This document shows positions 22,350 to 32,911 of a stretch of DNA of 64,000 nt, one piece after another. A model generated the notes under the pieces. The model did no database searches, was not told where the DNA came from, and worked only from the letters and a program-made list of their open reading frames with translations. The position numbers were made by a program, and so were the translations under genes. Position 1 is the stretch's first letter. Each line of letters starts with the position of its first letter. This DNA comes from Harmonia axyridis (Eukaryota; Arthropoda; Insecta; Coleoptera; Coccinellidae). The stretch covers positions 48,670,798 to 48,734,797 of the forward strand of contig NC_059501.1 of the NCBI RefSeq assembly GCF_914767665.1. Direction: 5' to 3'.

Positions 22350-22568
22350 CATCACCATTTATCGGGTTGGTACGTGAGACAACCGGGCTGATTCTTCAGC
22401 CAAGATTGTTCTCAGGAGCTGGTCAAGAACCTCCTGACTATCCGCGTAGTGCCCAAAATCACTTGCTTTTGGGCTTGACTAATCAAGTAAGTATCAAGTT
22501 GCAGCCTCTTTGTATTTTCCAGCATGTGGGCCTCCACCAAGCCGTTCACCGATATTATGATTATGATT
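22350..22568 (-). repeat. possible retroposon 3' region, unclassified
   Basis: On the minus strand this segment leads into the poly-A. It begins (plus strand) CATCACCATTTATCGGG, loosely like GTCACCGTATAGGG at 11829, which also sits between a T-run and TA array. No coding sequence was recognised. Confidence 0.35.
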
Positions 22569-22569
22569 A

Positions 22570-22617
<48 letters not shown>

Positions 22618-22621
<4 letters not shown>

Positions 22622-22789
22622 GTTAGACGTTGGTTTGTCTTCGCTCTGTTCATTCAATGTTGTTTTTGAGTTTTTGTCTATTATTATTGCTCTCCAGCAT
22701 GCAGACACTGTCAAAGGAGAGCAATAATAATAGACAAAAATTCAAAAACAACATTGAATGAACAGAGCGAAGACAAACCAACGTCTAAC

Positions 22790-22793
<4 letters not shown>
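22618..22793. repeat. foldback hairpin module, copy B (78-bp arms)
   Basis: Arms 22618-22695 and 22716-22793 begin ATTCGTTAGACGTTGG and are reverse complements with very few differences; the 20-base loop contains GCATGC. (TA)n arrays abut both ends. It is the most complete of the three copies. Confidence 0.92.

Positions 22794-22841
<48 letters not shown>
22794..22841. repeat. (TA)n array
   Basis: TA array between hairpin copy B and the TTTTGATCATGTTAATAATT word, the inverse of the arrangement at 20432-20460. Confidence 0.95.
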
Positions 22842-22845
<4 letters not shown>

Positions 22846-22875
22846 ATCATGTTAATAATTCATATACAGGGTGAG

Positions 22876-23015
22876 TGTCTTCGCTCTGTTCATTCAATGT
22901 TGTTTTTGAGTTTTTGTCTATTATTATTGCTCTCCAGCATGCAGACAGTGTCAAAGGAGAGCAATAATAATAGACAAAAATTCAAAAACAACATTGAATG
23001 AACAGAGCGAAGACA
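22876..23015. repeat. foldback hairpin module, copy C
   Basis: Arms 22876-22935 and 22956-23015. The left edge is joined to CAGGGTGAG and the right edge continues into ACAAACCAACC and a unique segment to about 23280. Confidence 0.9.
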
Positions 23016-23276
23016 AACCAACCTCAAACGAAAATAAAAACACGGCGCATCACAGAGAATGAAGGGATAACACCAATGAAGATGTGGAAACCGAACCGCG
23101 ATACAATCTGCGGCGCAGGAAGGTACCTCCTAATTAGTATCAAATATATTCTTGATAAAGACACATGTTATTGCAGTCGAAACGTTGAAATAAACACGCC
23201 ATCAAAAATGTCATTTATTTCTACACGGAATATCCCGAAAATGAATTCAACAAATATTTCTATCCGTGAAAATTTG

Positions 23277-23281
<5 letters not shown>
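23016..23281 (+). repeat. probable PLE terminal segment
   Basis: Contains TTGATAAAGAC ... GTCGAAACGTTGAAA near 23150-23205, a degenerate match to the hammerhead layout (CTGANGA, stem II, GAAACGT) seen at PLE-1 and PLE-2. It ends in a TA array. No protein domain was seen. Confidence 0.35.

Positions 23282-23328
<47 letters not shown>
23282..23328. repeat. (TA)n array
   Basis: TA array separating the probable PLE segment from the module at 23327-23486. Confidence 0.95.
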
Positions 23329-23329
<1 letters not shown>

Positions 23330-23486
23330 TGAATTTTTAAGGGAATTCGACTGATAAGAAGGATTTCAGTTTTACTCTTTATTCATACCAAGCTTTCGGA
23401 ACTGGTTAGTTCCTTCCTCAGGGTTACTACAATTTTAACAATTAAAAATTCACGATATTTATAGTACGACTGTTATCTGGAGACAA
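23327..23486 (-). repeat. PLE-end module, full version, between (TA)n arrays
   Basis: Same outer sequence as 20753-20861 with the full interior. Its two edges contain ATCGTGAATTTTTAA and TTAAAAATTCACGAT words in inverted arrangement. It holds the third hammerhead-like motif on the minus strand. Confidence 0.7.
23384..23425 (-). ncRNA. hammerhead-ribozyme-like motif, third family
   Basis: Minus strand: ACC, CTGAGGA (23421-23415), extra A, stem GGAACT/AGTTCC with loop AACC, GAAA, GCTT, then GGT. Helix I is ACC with GGT. The self-complementary AGCT replaces ACGT as helix III, and the cleavage triplet would be CTT, which fits NUH. Confidence 0.65.
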
Positions 23487-23499
23487 TATATATATATAT

Positions 23500-24700
23500 A
23501 GTTTGTTGCGCCTGTGTTCTTTATGGAATGAATCTAAATAAATTCATGATATATGATACAAAAATTTAGGAAACCGAATATGATATGATTGACTAAAATC
23601 TATCTTTCTATAAAAAACACTTGACTCAATAGGTACCAACAAGAATTTTGCTATTTTGGTAACCTTTATGAGTCGTGACTTTCTATGGCCTCCCCCTCAA
23701 GGATCGCCTAGATCCGCCCTTGTGTACAACACTGCTAAAATTAAAAAAAAAAATTGCAATCAGTTTCATTCAGAATAAAAAAAAATTTTCAAACGTAAGT
23801 ACTGTCCTGATCATATGATTTTGACGTTGCCACAACTAGCTGCATCTCTCTCATTCATATTCCGAATGCCGCGAAATTCACGTGGGGGCCTGTCCCTGGT
23901 TTTTAGGTCTATGGGAAAACTATAAAGGATACCTGGGAAGGAATGCGACAAACTGAAACCATGAATCGAGATCATCAAGATCGATTCATATCAAGGATAT
24001 TATGTGATATTCGGATAATGAGAGAAATTTCAAAGTTCAATACAACATTAGCTCTAATCCACAGAATGATTTCAAATGTTGCATTTGTATCGCACTTTTT
24101 GACCGTTTTCGTTCAACATTTCTCAATTGAAAAAAATCAGGAGCGGAGTAGAAAAATCTTCATCTTTTTCTATTTAAGTTTATTTTAGACCATTGTGTAC
24201 ATGAATACAACTTCATTTTTATGAAAACAGATTTGTTTTTTGGAGAAATGATATTTTTTTTTTCAATTGACTTCATCGTGATTAAGATGTCCGAAACACT
24301 GGTAAGACCACTTACTCTTCAAAAATGTAAAGATTAAAGTGGCGACATTTTCCGCAATGTTTCTTATGGCGTTCACGTCGTCTTTCTGTTGATGTCGTTT
24401 TCAGGTTATTGAAAATCACATGAACGATTTTTAACAGAACAATTGAAAAATACAAAATTACGCCCTTGATTGGTCAATTATTCGTATAGCGCCACCTTCA
24501 GGAAGAAAAGGGGGAAGGTACCCATGCCGAGCCGAATTACCGAATTAAATTAAACGAAATCTAATCAGTGAACAAACCAGTATTCTAGACATAATAGACA
24601 TAGATCATAATCGTGAAAAAGTCACGGTTGTTAAATTTGATTACTGAAATAGCGTCAATTATAAGAAATGGGATGGCTTAATATTTTTCAGAGGATTTTA
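23500..24700. other. no recognised gene
   Basis: A short frame at 23943-24188 shows no domain words. Homopolymer runs and scattered AT-rich sequence only. Confidence 0.5.
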
Positions 24701-24729
24701 GGTAATATAAGAACGTATTCATTGATGAA

Positions 24730-25090
24730 TCACAAATCATTAGAGGTAGAATCAATATTTCCCGTTATTTCAACGAGTAGGATGAAAAAAATCCTCACAA
24801 AACCAAAAACAATTTCAAAATAGACTCACAATTGATGTTTGTAGGGACTATCATTCGATTGCTTGGACTGTGTGAAATTATGTACATTGAAGCATTGCGA
24901 TTTGAACATGACGAAGCCCCTGTCTAAAATTCAAGATAAGTGCGCGAATATTTGAATATTGTTTTGTCAAAAGAAGGATCGGCAGAGGTGGACATGTGGC
25001 TAGTCCACCTCGATCTCGTGATCTGGCACATAAGGATTATTTTCTATGACGAACACAGAAACAAGAATTCTATGCTTTGAAACAACTTTT
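24730..25090 (+). pseudogene. decayed mariner transposase, catalytic region
   Basis: Across shifting frames the order of mariner catalytic words survives: a DES word near 24733, ENPHKT-like sequence near 24800, HDEAP near 24910, VREYLNIV near 24940 and RIGRGG ... PPRSRDLAHKDYF near 24980-25045. These correspond to the WSDES, QDGAPPH and WPPRSPDLTPLDFF blocks of the DD41D-type proteins elsewhere in the window. Stops and shifts are frequent; it is the oldest mariner copy here. Confidence 0.6.
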
Positions 25091-25837
25091 TCTCAGACAC
25101 GTGAGAATCATAAATAAATGAAATTTATTTATACAAGTGCTCGAAAATGTTGAGGAGTAAGAGAGCAATTTTAAATTTTTTTGGGGAGACCGGTTCAACG
25201 CTAGATAAACAAGATAAACGAAGCGCTCAAGATTATTGAGAACGGAAGAGAATGTGGAACACTGTGGAAGATCTAAAGCTGCACCCTTTATAAAATTCAA
25301 TTGGTGCGAGAATTGAAACCCCAAGATAGCTAAAAGGTTAAAATTCGTTAACCAATCAATTGAACGATTGCAAGCGTTTACGAGCATCTTGTTTTTATAT
25401 GAAGCTCATTTTTACATCAATAGCCGCGTAAATAATCTGAACTGCCGCTAAACAATCCGAAACGCAAGCATCAGAAACCCTTTTATTCGTCAAAGTTTAC
25501 CATATGGGGTGCAATGTCATTGGTCCCTATTCTTTTAAAGTTGAAAGGGGCGTGCACTGTGAAGAGTTATCTGAGGATGTTAGCTGAGTTTTTGTTGCCT
25601 AAATTGATAGCTATAACCAAAAGACATGGTTCCAGCAGAATGGAGCAACTTCAGACACGTCCAATAGGTGTTAAATTCTGCCAAGCAAATTAATCTCCAG
25701 GAAAGGTTTTAATTATTATATCACCTCTCGTTATGATTTGACGTCTGTGGACTGTTACCTGGGAAGTTTCCTCAACTATAAAGTTTAATAATTGATAGAA
25801 AATTCCACGCCATATTTCTTCAATCACTTTCTTATAT
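25091..25837. other. no recognised gene
   Basis: A minus-strand frame at 25070-25387 is a shadow of the decayed mariner copy and adjacent sequence. Nothing else is supported. Confidence 0.4.
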
Positions 25838-25838
25838 A

Positions 25839-26420
25839 CAGGATGTTTCAAGTTCGACTGCCTATTAGACGTTTCTGGAGAACGGGTCCGATTTGAAATC
25901 TGAAAATTCGGAATATGACATTGTTTATGATGCCCTATTCAGCTAAAATATTTTCGAAGCTCCAGCACTTCCGTTTATACAAGAAATGAATTTTTTTTTA
26001 AACTTCTTTTTTTATTTTATGTCTTAGATATTATCAAGATTTCTATTCTCAATTACTCCTTCCTGAAATTATTGCTACAGTCCGTATAGTTTTCAAGATA
26101 TTAAGAAAAAAACCTGAAAAAAAAGAGAGAATTTCCTTAGTCACAATTACGTGAATTTTTTTAGTGTGAATATCCTATGCGTATACTCAATTCTTTTTCT
26201 CAAACTAAAATGATATAGGAATATCGTGCATATCTTGAACTTGAGAAATATCATCTCAGGGTGTTTCAAATATTGTGCCAAAAATTGTGAACAAAATTTG
26301 ATCATAACTTTCGATTTTCAAATTAGAACCCTATTTTTTTAAAGATGGCGTTGGATTCTACGGTAAAAAATGAGGGTAGTGTCCAAACATGATTATGCTC
26401 CCAAATTCAATAATTCAACA
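25839..26420 (+). repeat. mariner-type TIR, solitary (third TIR family)
   Basis: Starts CAGGATGTTTCAAGTTCGAC after TA at 25837-25838 and runs about 580 bases. An inverted copy lies at 52482-53012, ending CACCCTG followed by TA. No partner end or transposase lies nearby, so it is a remnant or solo TIR. It contains TTTTCAAATTAGAACCC at about 26316, shared with the mariner 1 and 2 TIRs. Confidence 0.7.
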
Positions 26421-26478
26421 GTTATTCGAAATTTTATGAATTTATGCTATAATATACGTAGAGTCAATTTCATTCCAT

Positions 26479-26580
26479 CTGTTTCCCGACAGACTAGCAG
26501 TATTACTCTATGATCATAGAAATTTAAATCTGTTTCCCGACAGACTAGCAATATTACTCTATGATCATAGAAATTTAAAT
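26479..26580. repeat. tandem duplication, 51-bp period
   Basis: CTGTTTCCCGACAGACTAGC is repeated at 26479 and 26530 with one substitution, each followed by the same ATTACTCTATGATCATAG word. Confidence 0.9.
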
Positions 26581-26689
26581 TTCTAATTACATTACATGTG
26601 ACAGATGCTTTCATTATCAAAGCTACACTAATTCGATCTCACTATTTCCGCTATTCAAATGACAAAATTCTGGATATACTTCATTCTGG

Positions 26690-26900
26690 CACATCTTGTG
26701 AACGGATTTATCTATTATCTGGTCAAATTTGTGATACAGAAAACTGTTCTGCCAACCAACATTTCTCAATGCAAAAATCACTCAACAATATTTATGGAAA
26801 TAATTCTATAATTTCAAATAAAATTGAATGAATTAGAGAAAATAATTTATAATACTCGTACAGAAAGCTCATTCTACCTATTGTCATTTTGAACTAGTGG
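26690..26900 (-). repeat. dispersed repeat related to the 2.08 kb insertion
   Basis: On the minus strand this matches about 2870-3060: both contain ATTATTTTCTCTAATTCA, TTTTTGCATTGA and ATGTTGGTTGGCAGAACAG in order, with intervening divergence. Confidence 0.65.
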
Positions 26901-27189
26901 AAAATAATTTATACCTTCTGCACTTGTATCATAATATTGAGATTTCAAAGAAATGGAAACAGTTACACTGCGAACGGCAGCTGTTCGCCGGAAAGCAATA
27001 AGGGCGTTAGATTGTTTTTTTTTTTTTGTTGACAGATCTGTGAGCTGACTTAGACCAATTATTCAATTCACTTGAATATTTATATTAGGAGGGCACCAAT
27101 TAGTTTGAGTTTGAATATACTTGAGTTTGATAGTTTCGGAAGCAGGACGAATCAAACTCATTCATTTTTGCGAAATATATCGTAACGCT

Positions 27190-27540
27190 TTCGTTCTGTT
27201 ATTGACCACGACTTCTTATTATCTCCCAAAGATCATCGTCGTGATAAGGTGACTTTTGCAAATCGACAAGCGAATACCAATCTTTAACTTCTGAAACCGA
27301 TTGACGGAACCAACACAAAGCATATTCCACAAACAAGTCCCTAGCTGAATCAAATAACTCAGAGATGGTGACATGGCGAGCTTTTCTTAATTCTTCTACA
27401 TTCTCTAGAAAAATAGTTAACTTGTCTTTATCACCATTAAATGTTTCTCCCCACTTATATAAAGGTATAGACTTAATATTCGAAGAAGAAGGAATATTCT
27501 GTACATTATTATGATTCAGAGGATTATTTACCGTATCATT
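27190..27540 (-). pseudogene. gag C-terminal part of the split LTR element
   Basis: Minus-strand translation gives VNDTVNNPLNHNN, IPLYKWGETFNGDKDKLTIF, EELRKARHVT, ALCWFRQ and VKDWYSLV, the capsid-like gag core of insect gypsy-type elements. A stop interrupts it near 27200. Joined across the Transib target site, the frame continues upstream into the TSDQLPP residues beyond 29635. Confidence 0.65.
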
Positions 27541-27548
27541 TACCGGCG

Positions 27549-29630
27549 CACATAGGTCAATTTTAACGATCTACGCGGCCAAAAATATTTTCTCAATTTT
27601 ATCATTTATATTCGGTGTTTATCGTTTCCATGCAGTATTATATGTCTGATTGAATATTTTTTAATCAGTCCATCTAGTAAAATGTAAATAAAAAAACATT
27701 GGCATAGAAAAAAAAGTCGTCTTGGGATTCCGTAAATATAAAGCCGTGATATTCAAAACAAATATTGGATTTACTCCATTTTCACGTTGAGTGAAACAAT
27801 TTCTCCGCAAAATAACATGGAAAATACATATATAATGATATGTATTTATGCATAAAGATTATTCTTTATGCAGTAATAATATTTGTATTCAATTAAAGAG
27901 TCATCTTCTTCGCAATCTGAATCGGGTTCGAGTTGGAATCTTCCGCCAATAGCATTTCTATTGTTTCAGGACAAAAACTTTTTGAGATTGATGTTTTTTT
28001 GGGCCTCAGACTGCTTATCAATGGATCCGAAGTCAATAGTAATTTGTGATATACATCAAGGTTGCATTGTTCTCTAGAAAACTTTCTAGCGAAATTCTCA
28101 CGATATACGCGGAAATATTTATTAAGCGTTTCTGCAACCTCCTCCGACAATTGACCTATTGGTAGCAAAGCTTTTTCAATGATAGTTGCTCCATGTATTG
28201 AAATTTTATGCATAGTCGGTGTCATAGGGTACCATCCATATAAGTCTATATACCTACAATTTTGCAGTTTCTTCAGCGTATTTTTCGTATTTTTGAGTAT
28301 CAATTCTATGGCCACTTGAAATAGTCTCTAATATAACTTTTAATCTGTAAATTAATTCGTAGTTTATACTGGTTATGTCTGCCGCCAATTGGGGATTTGC
28401 GAAAAATCTTCTACTGGTATTACCATCATTGGTATTTCCAAAATTTGTTTTAGGCATGTCCACGAGTAATCCAGTTTCAATCCGAAACCTCTTTTGGATG
28501 TGCTTTTTTGTTTGAGCTTCCAGTTCTTTCTCTTGGTCAGTCCTTCTCTCTCCATATTTTTTAACAGGTAATTTATATGCCAAATGTAAAACACTTTCAA
28601 ATAGTCTAATTCTGGCGTGCAAGACCGAGAATCTAAAATTAAATCCGGTTGAACTTGATGTCTCCTTTTTATCAATTTTGTTCTTTCGATGTTGCACCAC
28701 AGATATAGCACCGACTAGTAGACTCAGTTCCGGTTGCACCGTTACATATTTTTCCGTCCACCATAATCATCTCAAAAGCCTGGATAAATGTAAATTTGAT
28801 ATCGTTCGAAATTATTTCTGTTACCTTCCTTTAATTTTGCTTTAAATGAAGAAAATCGTTGTTTAATTGTTTTTAAATTATCAAAACTAGTGCCATAGTT
28901 CGATAGTAAGTTTTCCAGATAATCGAGTTTTGCTTCAAAATTTGGTAAATTTTGGTCTTTCATTATTCCATGAAGGTATCTCCGGGTAACAGTTCTCACA
29001 CCTGATGTTCCGGTAGTTTCGAAAATAACGAAAAACAATGATTAGCGAAATAATAAGAAAAGTGAAATTTTTGTTGAAAAAAACTATGTCGTTAAAAATC
29101 GCCCTATTTTTATAATCTGCAAATTTCTGCAGGAAATTTTTGTAACATTCACTAAGGAAAGGATGGTACTTCATGATAAAAAAGAATAATCACGGGGTTT
29201 AACGGAGGACTACAACAAATTGACTTTTGAAGCTCAAAGTTACTTCAAAATTTGTTTAAGAAAACACTCTTTGTTATATACTACGTAAATATACTAATTT
29301 TGCATTGAGGCTAAGTAAATTATATTAGAAATGAAGAATATATCCTGAGTTATCGAAATCCATCACTTTCACTCCAAAAAATGACACTGGTAAAGAAATA
29401 TTTATGTTCAAATTTGTTGTTGTTTTTAACTCTGTGATCTCGGAGAAGAGCGCACTGGTTGATGCTCAAGTTCCAACTATCTGTGCACGCTCAGGATGTA
29501 CCTAGGGAGGTTATAATGATTTAGGATTACCTGGAATGTTTTCTAATCGACGATAATTTGTTTTAAATGATTATCGTTAGTTTTTAAAATCCAATTTTGG
29601 CCGCGTAGATGGTTAAAATTGACCTATGTG
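27549..29630 (-). mobile_element. Transib DNA transposon (RAG1-related) with CGGCG target duplication
   Basis: Ends are CACATAGGTCAATTTTAAC at 27549 and its inverse at 29630; the TIR continues to about 36 bases with one early mismatch. CGGCG flanks both ends (27544-27548 and 29631-29635), the GC-rich 5-bp duplication typical of Transib. The length is 2082 bp, shorter than autonomous copies. A broken Transib transposase lies inside on the minus strand. Transib is the transposon superfamily from which the RAG1 recombinase core is thought to derive. Confidence 0.88.
27893..29038 (-). pseudogene. Transib transposase, broken
   Basis: Three minus-strand frames. The first (29038-28772) is an N-terminal piece. 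Around 28770-28690 is VDGKICNGATGTESTSRCYI in one frame, with a CxxC pair like the RAG1/Transib zinc-binding region. The next frame (to 28254) has LHARIRLFESVLHLAYKLP, NDGNTSRRFF and ITSINYELIYRL. The last (28315-27893) has GWYPMTPTMHKI, PIGQLSEEVAETLN and RENFARKFSRE, the region that carries the catalytic Glu in the family. The N-terminal catalytic portion is largely missing, so it cannot be an active transposase. Confidence 0.82.
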
Positions 29631-29671
29631 CGGCGGCAACTGGTCACTAGTGTTAGATGAAAACTTATCAT

Positions 29672-31308
29672 GAATATGTTTTTTCTTCAATCCTGTTTCT
29701 AGAATCGAAGTTGAGGATGCCATTAAAGTTTTGAAAAATAAAAAAGCGTCGGTATCAATTTCATATCTGCTAAAGTTTTGAAGGTCGCAAGCCAAATTAT
29801 TAGTGGATACTTCGCATATCTCATCAATGCTTCAATCACAACGGGGAAGTTCCCAAATGTTCTTAAGAAATCCATAGTAATCCCAGTATTGAAAAAGGGC
29901 AATCTGAATGAATAATGAATTATAGACCACTATCCATTTTGAGCGTGTTTTTCAAAGTATTCGAAAAAATAATTTCCACCAGGATGATGTGTTTTCTAAA
30001 TAGATTTAACATAATCCATCCTGCTCAGCACGGTTTCAGGAGCGGTCATTCAACCCAATCAGGTGCTGTAAATTTTTTCGAATCCGTTTACGAGTGTTTG
30101 GATAGGAACCTGTCCGTGGCAGGTCTATTTTTTGACTTATCTTCGGCTTTTGATACACTTTCTTTCTAGTTCATACTCGAAAAGTGCTATAATTTGGGCT
30201 TTAGGGGCGTATTCCTGGACTGGTTGCGTAGTTACCTGGATGAAAGAACTATGTCTGTTAAAGTAGGATCTAATTATTCTGAAAATCACGATATTGGTCT
30301 TGGAGTTCCTCAGGGATCCGTGCTAGGACCCCTTTTATTTATATTATTTATAAATGATTTGCCTATAAAATTAGCTTCTTTCTTAATAACGCTATTTACT
30401 GATGATGCGTCTGTGGTGGTTTCTGGCAGGTGTCCTGAGGAACTTCGGAGTACCTGTGAATTTATTATGTGGGAATTTGTTAACTGGTGCCGCTCAAACA
30501 ATTTGATGGTGAACGTTGATAAAACTGTATGCGTTTACTTCTCTATAAAAAATAATGAAGTTAGTACCTTTAGTTTGAAATGTGGGGATAACACTATCAC
30601 AACATCAGAAACAACTAAATTTCTTGGAATCCATGTGGACAGAAATTTAAGATGGACTACTCATATTGACGTGTTATGTAAAAAATTAAACAGTTCAGTG
30701 TTTGCAATCGCTAGAATTAGGAATGTTTTACCTAGGTCCTCTGTAATGAGTGTATACTACAGCCTGGTATATAGCCATCTGTCTTATAACATTTTGCTCT
30801 GGGGAAGTAGCCCTGACTTCTCCAGAGTTTTTGTAGCTCAGAAACGAGTATTACGTACAATATTCAACCTCAATATGTTAGCATCTTGTAAGCCAGTCTT
30901 TATTGGGAATGGAATCTTAGCCCTACCCTCGATATACATTTTCAAATGCTTGCTATACGCAAAGGAAAATGAACACAAATGGATGAAATTATCAAGTCAT
31001 CACAATTATAAAACTAGAAATACACAAATTTTTCTATTACCTAAACATAGGACCCATAAATTTGAATGCTCTCCATTGTACCGAAGTATTAAGTTAAACA
31101 ATAATTTGCCACCATCTGTGAAGTCTTTGAATTTAAAATTGTTCAAAAAAGAAATCAAGAACCTCCTCTTAAAAAAAGGTTTCAATTCTGTAAATGAGTA
31201 TTTATGTGACTCCTTAGTTGTTTAGTTTTCTTATTGTGACCTGTCCTATACACCATGTAGTGTCTTAAAGGATTAAATAAAATTATTATTATTATTATTA
31301 TTATTATC
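29672..31308 (+). pseudogene. CR1/L2-like LINE reverse transcriptase, 5'-truncated, with (ATT)n tail
   Basis: Starts inside ORF2 (SRIEVEDAIKVLKNKKAS). Shifted frames lead to NYRPLSILSVFFKVFEKII, QHGFRSGHSTQ, FFDLSSAFDT and then, after one in-frame TAG near 30168, GVPQGSVLGPLLFI, FTDDASVVV (catalytic DD), KFLGIHVDRNLRW and a C-terminus to 31225. The 3' end has GGATTAAATAAA followed by ATT repeats (31278-31308). It is inserted in the gag of the surrounding LTR element; the endonuclease and ORF1 are absent. Confidence 0.82.
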
Positions 31309-31309
31309 A

Positions 31310-31725
31310 GCCTCGAGAGCTAAACATATCGCATACGATTCGTTCTCAAATTCTTTACGCAAAACAACATCTTTTTCGTCATCACCTAAAGTTAAACGAT
31401 TAATATTATATGTGACGTGTGCGAGACGAGATTTTACTCTTTTAAAAACAGAATCTGTACTTGATCCTTCAAAATCAACAATCAGAGACGTAATAGATTC
31501 GAGGGTGGTATTAATCTCTTGAACTTCAAATTCAAAACAAGGGTCTAACAATTGTAAAATTTCTCCAGCATTCTGTCTAGCTAACAAACGTTTCAAAATT
31601 TTACTTTTGTCATCTTGAGATCTATTCGATACAATTCCTTTAATTCGAAGTTCATAATTCAGTTCGTTCAACAAAAGATGAGTAGGATTCACGACATAAA
31701 ATATATGAATTATCACCGTGAACAA
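31310..31725 (-). pseudogene. gag N-terminal part of the split LTR element
   Basis: Minus strand. Words VNPTHLLLNELNYELRIKGI, LLARQNAGEILQL, LIVDFEGSSTDSVFKRVKSR and YAICLALEA are typical of the N-terminal gag region of insect Ty3/gypsy-type elements. The frame is cut at 31310 by the ATT tail of the LINE. It starts about 200 bases after the primer-binding-like site. Confidence 0.72.
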
Positions 31726-32145
31726 GAAAATATAAACAATTCAGCTGGAAGAGTAACTACAAAAAATACAACTATCGCAACCGGTTATCCATACATGCAT
31801 TCAAAAAAATGTTCAATAATAAATCATGGAAACATTCATAAGTAACAAGTAAATATTCATCAATCTTCAAATAACAAAAGAATCCAGAACTTCATCAAAA
31901 AAATTACTGATAACAATATAAAGCAGTCCTCACGTTGGGGCGTCAAAATAAGTATAAAATAATTTTCACATTATTATCGAAGAATTGGAAACAGTTACAC
32001 TGCGAACGGCAGCTATTCGCCGGAGAGAAATAAGGGCGTGAGATCATTTTTTTTTATGACATATATTTGAACTGACTTAGATCAATTATCCAATTCACTT
32101 GAATATTTATATTAGGGGGACTCCAATCAGTTTGAGTCTAATTAA

Positions 32146-32580
32146 AATGTTCCAATTTGTGATAAACTAATAAATTCACAAAGATAAAGAAGTCAAAAAT
32201 AATATGGTGATAGGTGAACAAAATCCTCACAAAGAAAACACACTCATTTATTTTCCTCGAAAGTTTTCAGATGAAGGATTACCAAAAAAAAAACCTGAGA
32301 AACGATTTACAAAAGTTTTCAGTATAGGTAGGGAATTCCGTCTTTAAACTCACCTCCTAGAAACGGTTTTTAAATCACAGAGGTATTAGATTAGAATAAC
32401 GAAAAATTTTTAAATTCTCACAAATAATCTCGAAATCTCAAAAGGATGAATCGTTACATCAATCTCTCAAACATGTGAATGAATCTTGTAGAAAAAGGAT
32501 TTCAGTCTTCGTCTGGCGATAAGTTTTAATACATTTTTTTTTAATATTCGGCCATCTCCAAATCAACACCTCCGCAACAT
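32146..32580. other. no recognised gene
   Basis: AT-rich sequence between the right LTR-like repeat and the receptor-like frame. It may include the rest of the LTR. No coding sequence is supported. Confidence 0.4.
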
Positions 32581-32584
32581 TTCA

Positions 32585-32881
32585 TCACATAGGAAACTGT
32601 AACACCAGTTCACATGTAATATTCAATTTATCTTCCCTACTACAGATGGTACAAACTACCACAACAAACTTATCGAAAAAAGGTGGAACAATTGCTTCAA
32701 ACGTTTCAATTATATCTTGAATGTTACAACCATATGAGATAAAATGTGTGCCAAAGTTGATGAATATGCTATACATATGAAAAAGCGGTAGAGTACATTT
32801 TATACTACCGAAATATCTTCTAGTAAATTGGTGATAAATGTGAATACTTCTGATTGAATGCTCGACAAGTTGCCGAAACAA
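32585..32881 (-). pseudogene. possible insect odorant-receptor-like fragment
   Basis: A 98-residue minus-strand frame with two hydrophobic stretches (around SIFINFGTHFI and FFDKFVVVVCTICS) separated by DIIETFEAIV and followed by a REDKL word. This loosely resembles the first two membrane segments of insect odorant receptors. No following exon or donor site was found. It could equally be a chance frame. Confidence 0.2.
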
Positions 32882-32911
32882 TTCTGTTGCAACCTCGGTA
32901 AGGTTAGCTCC

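Larger units (their letters stand above)
26952..32145 (-). mobile_element. LTR retrotransposon with gag but no pol, split by Transib and a LINE
   Basis: Direct repeats of about 165 bases (26952-27120 and 31986-32145) share GGAAACAGTTACACTGCGAA and TTCACTTGAATATTTATATT. On the minus strand, a primer-binding-like word (TGACGCCCCAACGTG, 31948-31934) follows the right repeat and then a gag N-terminus. The rest of gag resumes beyond two nested insertions and ends next to the left repeat. No protease, RT or integrase fits between. It is either a gag-only non-autonomous element or a pol deletion. Confidence 0.65.
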
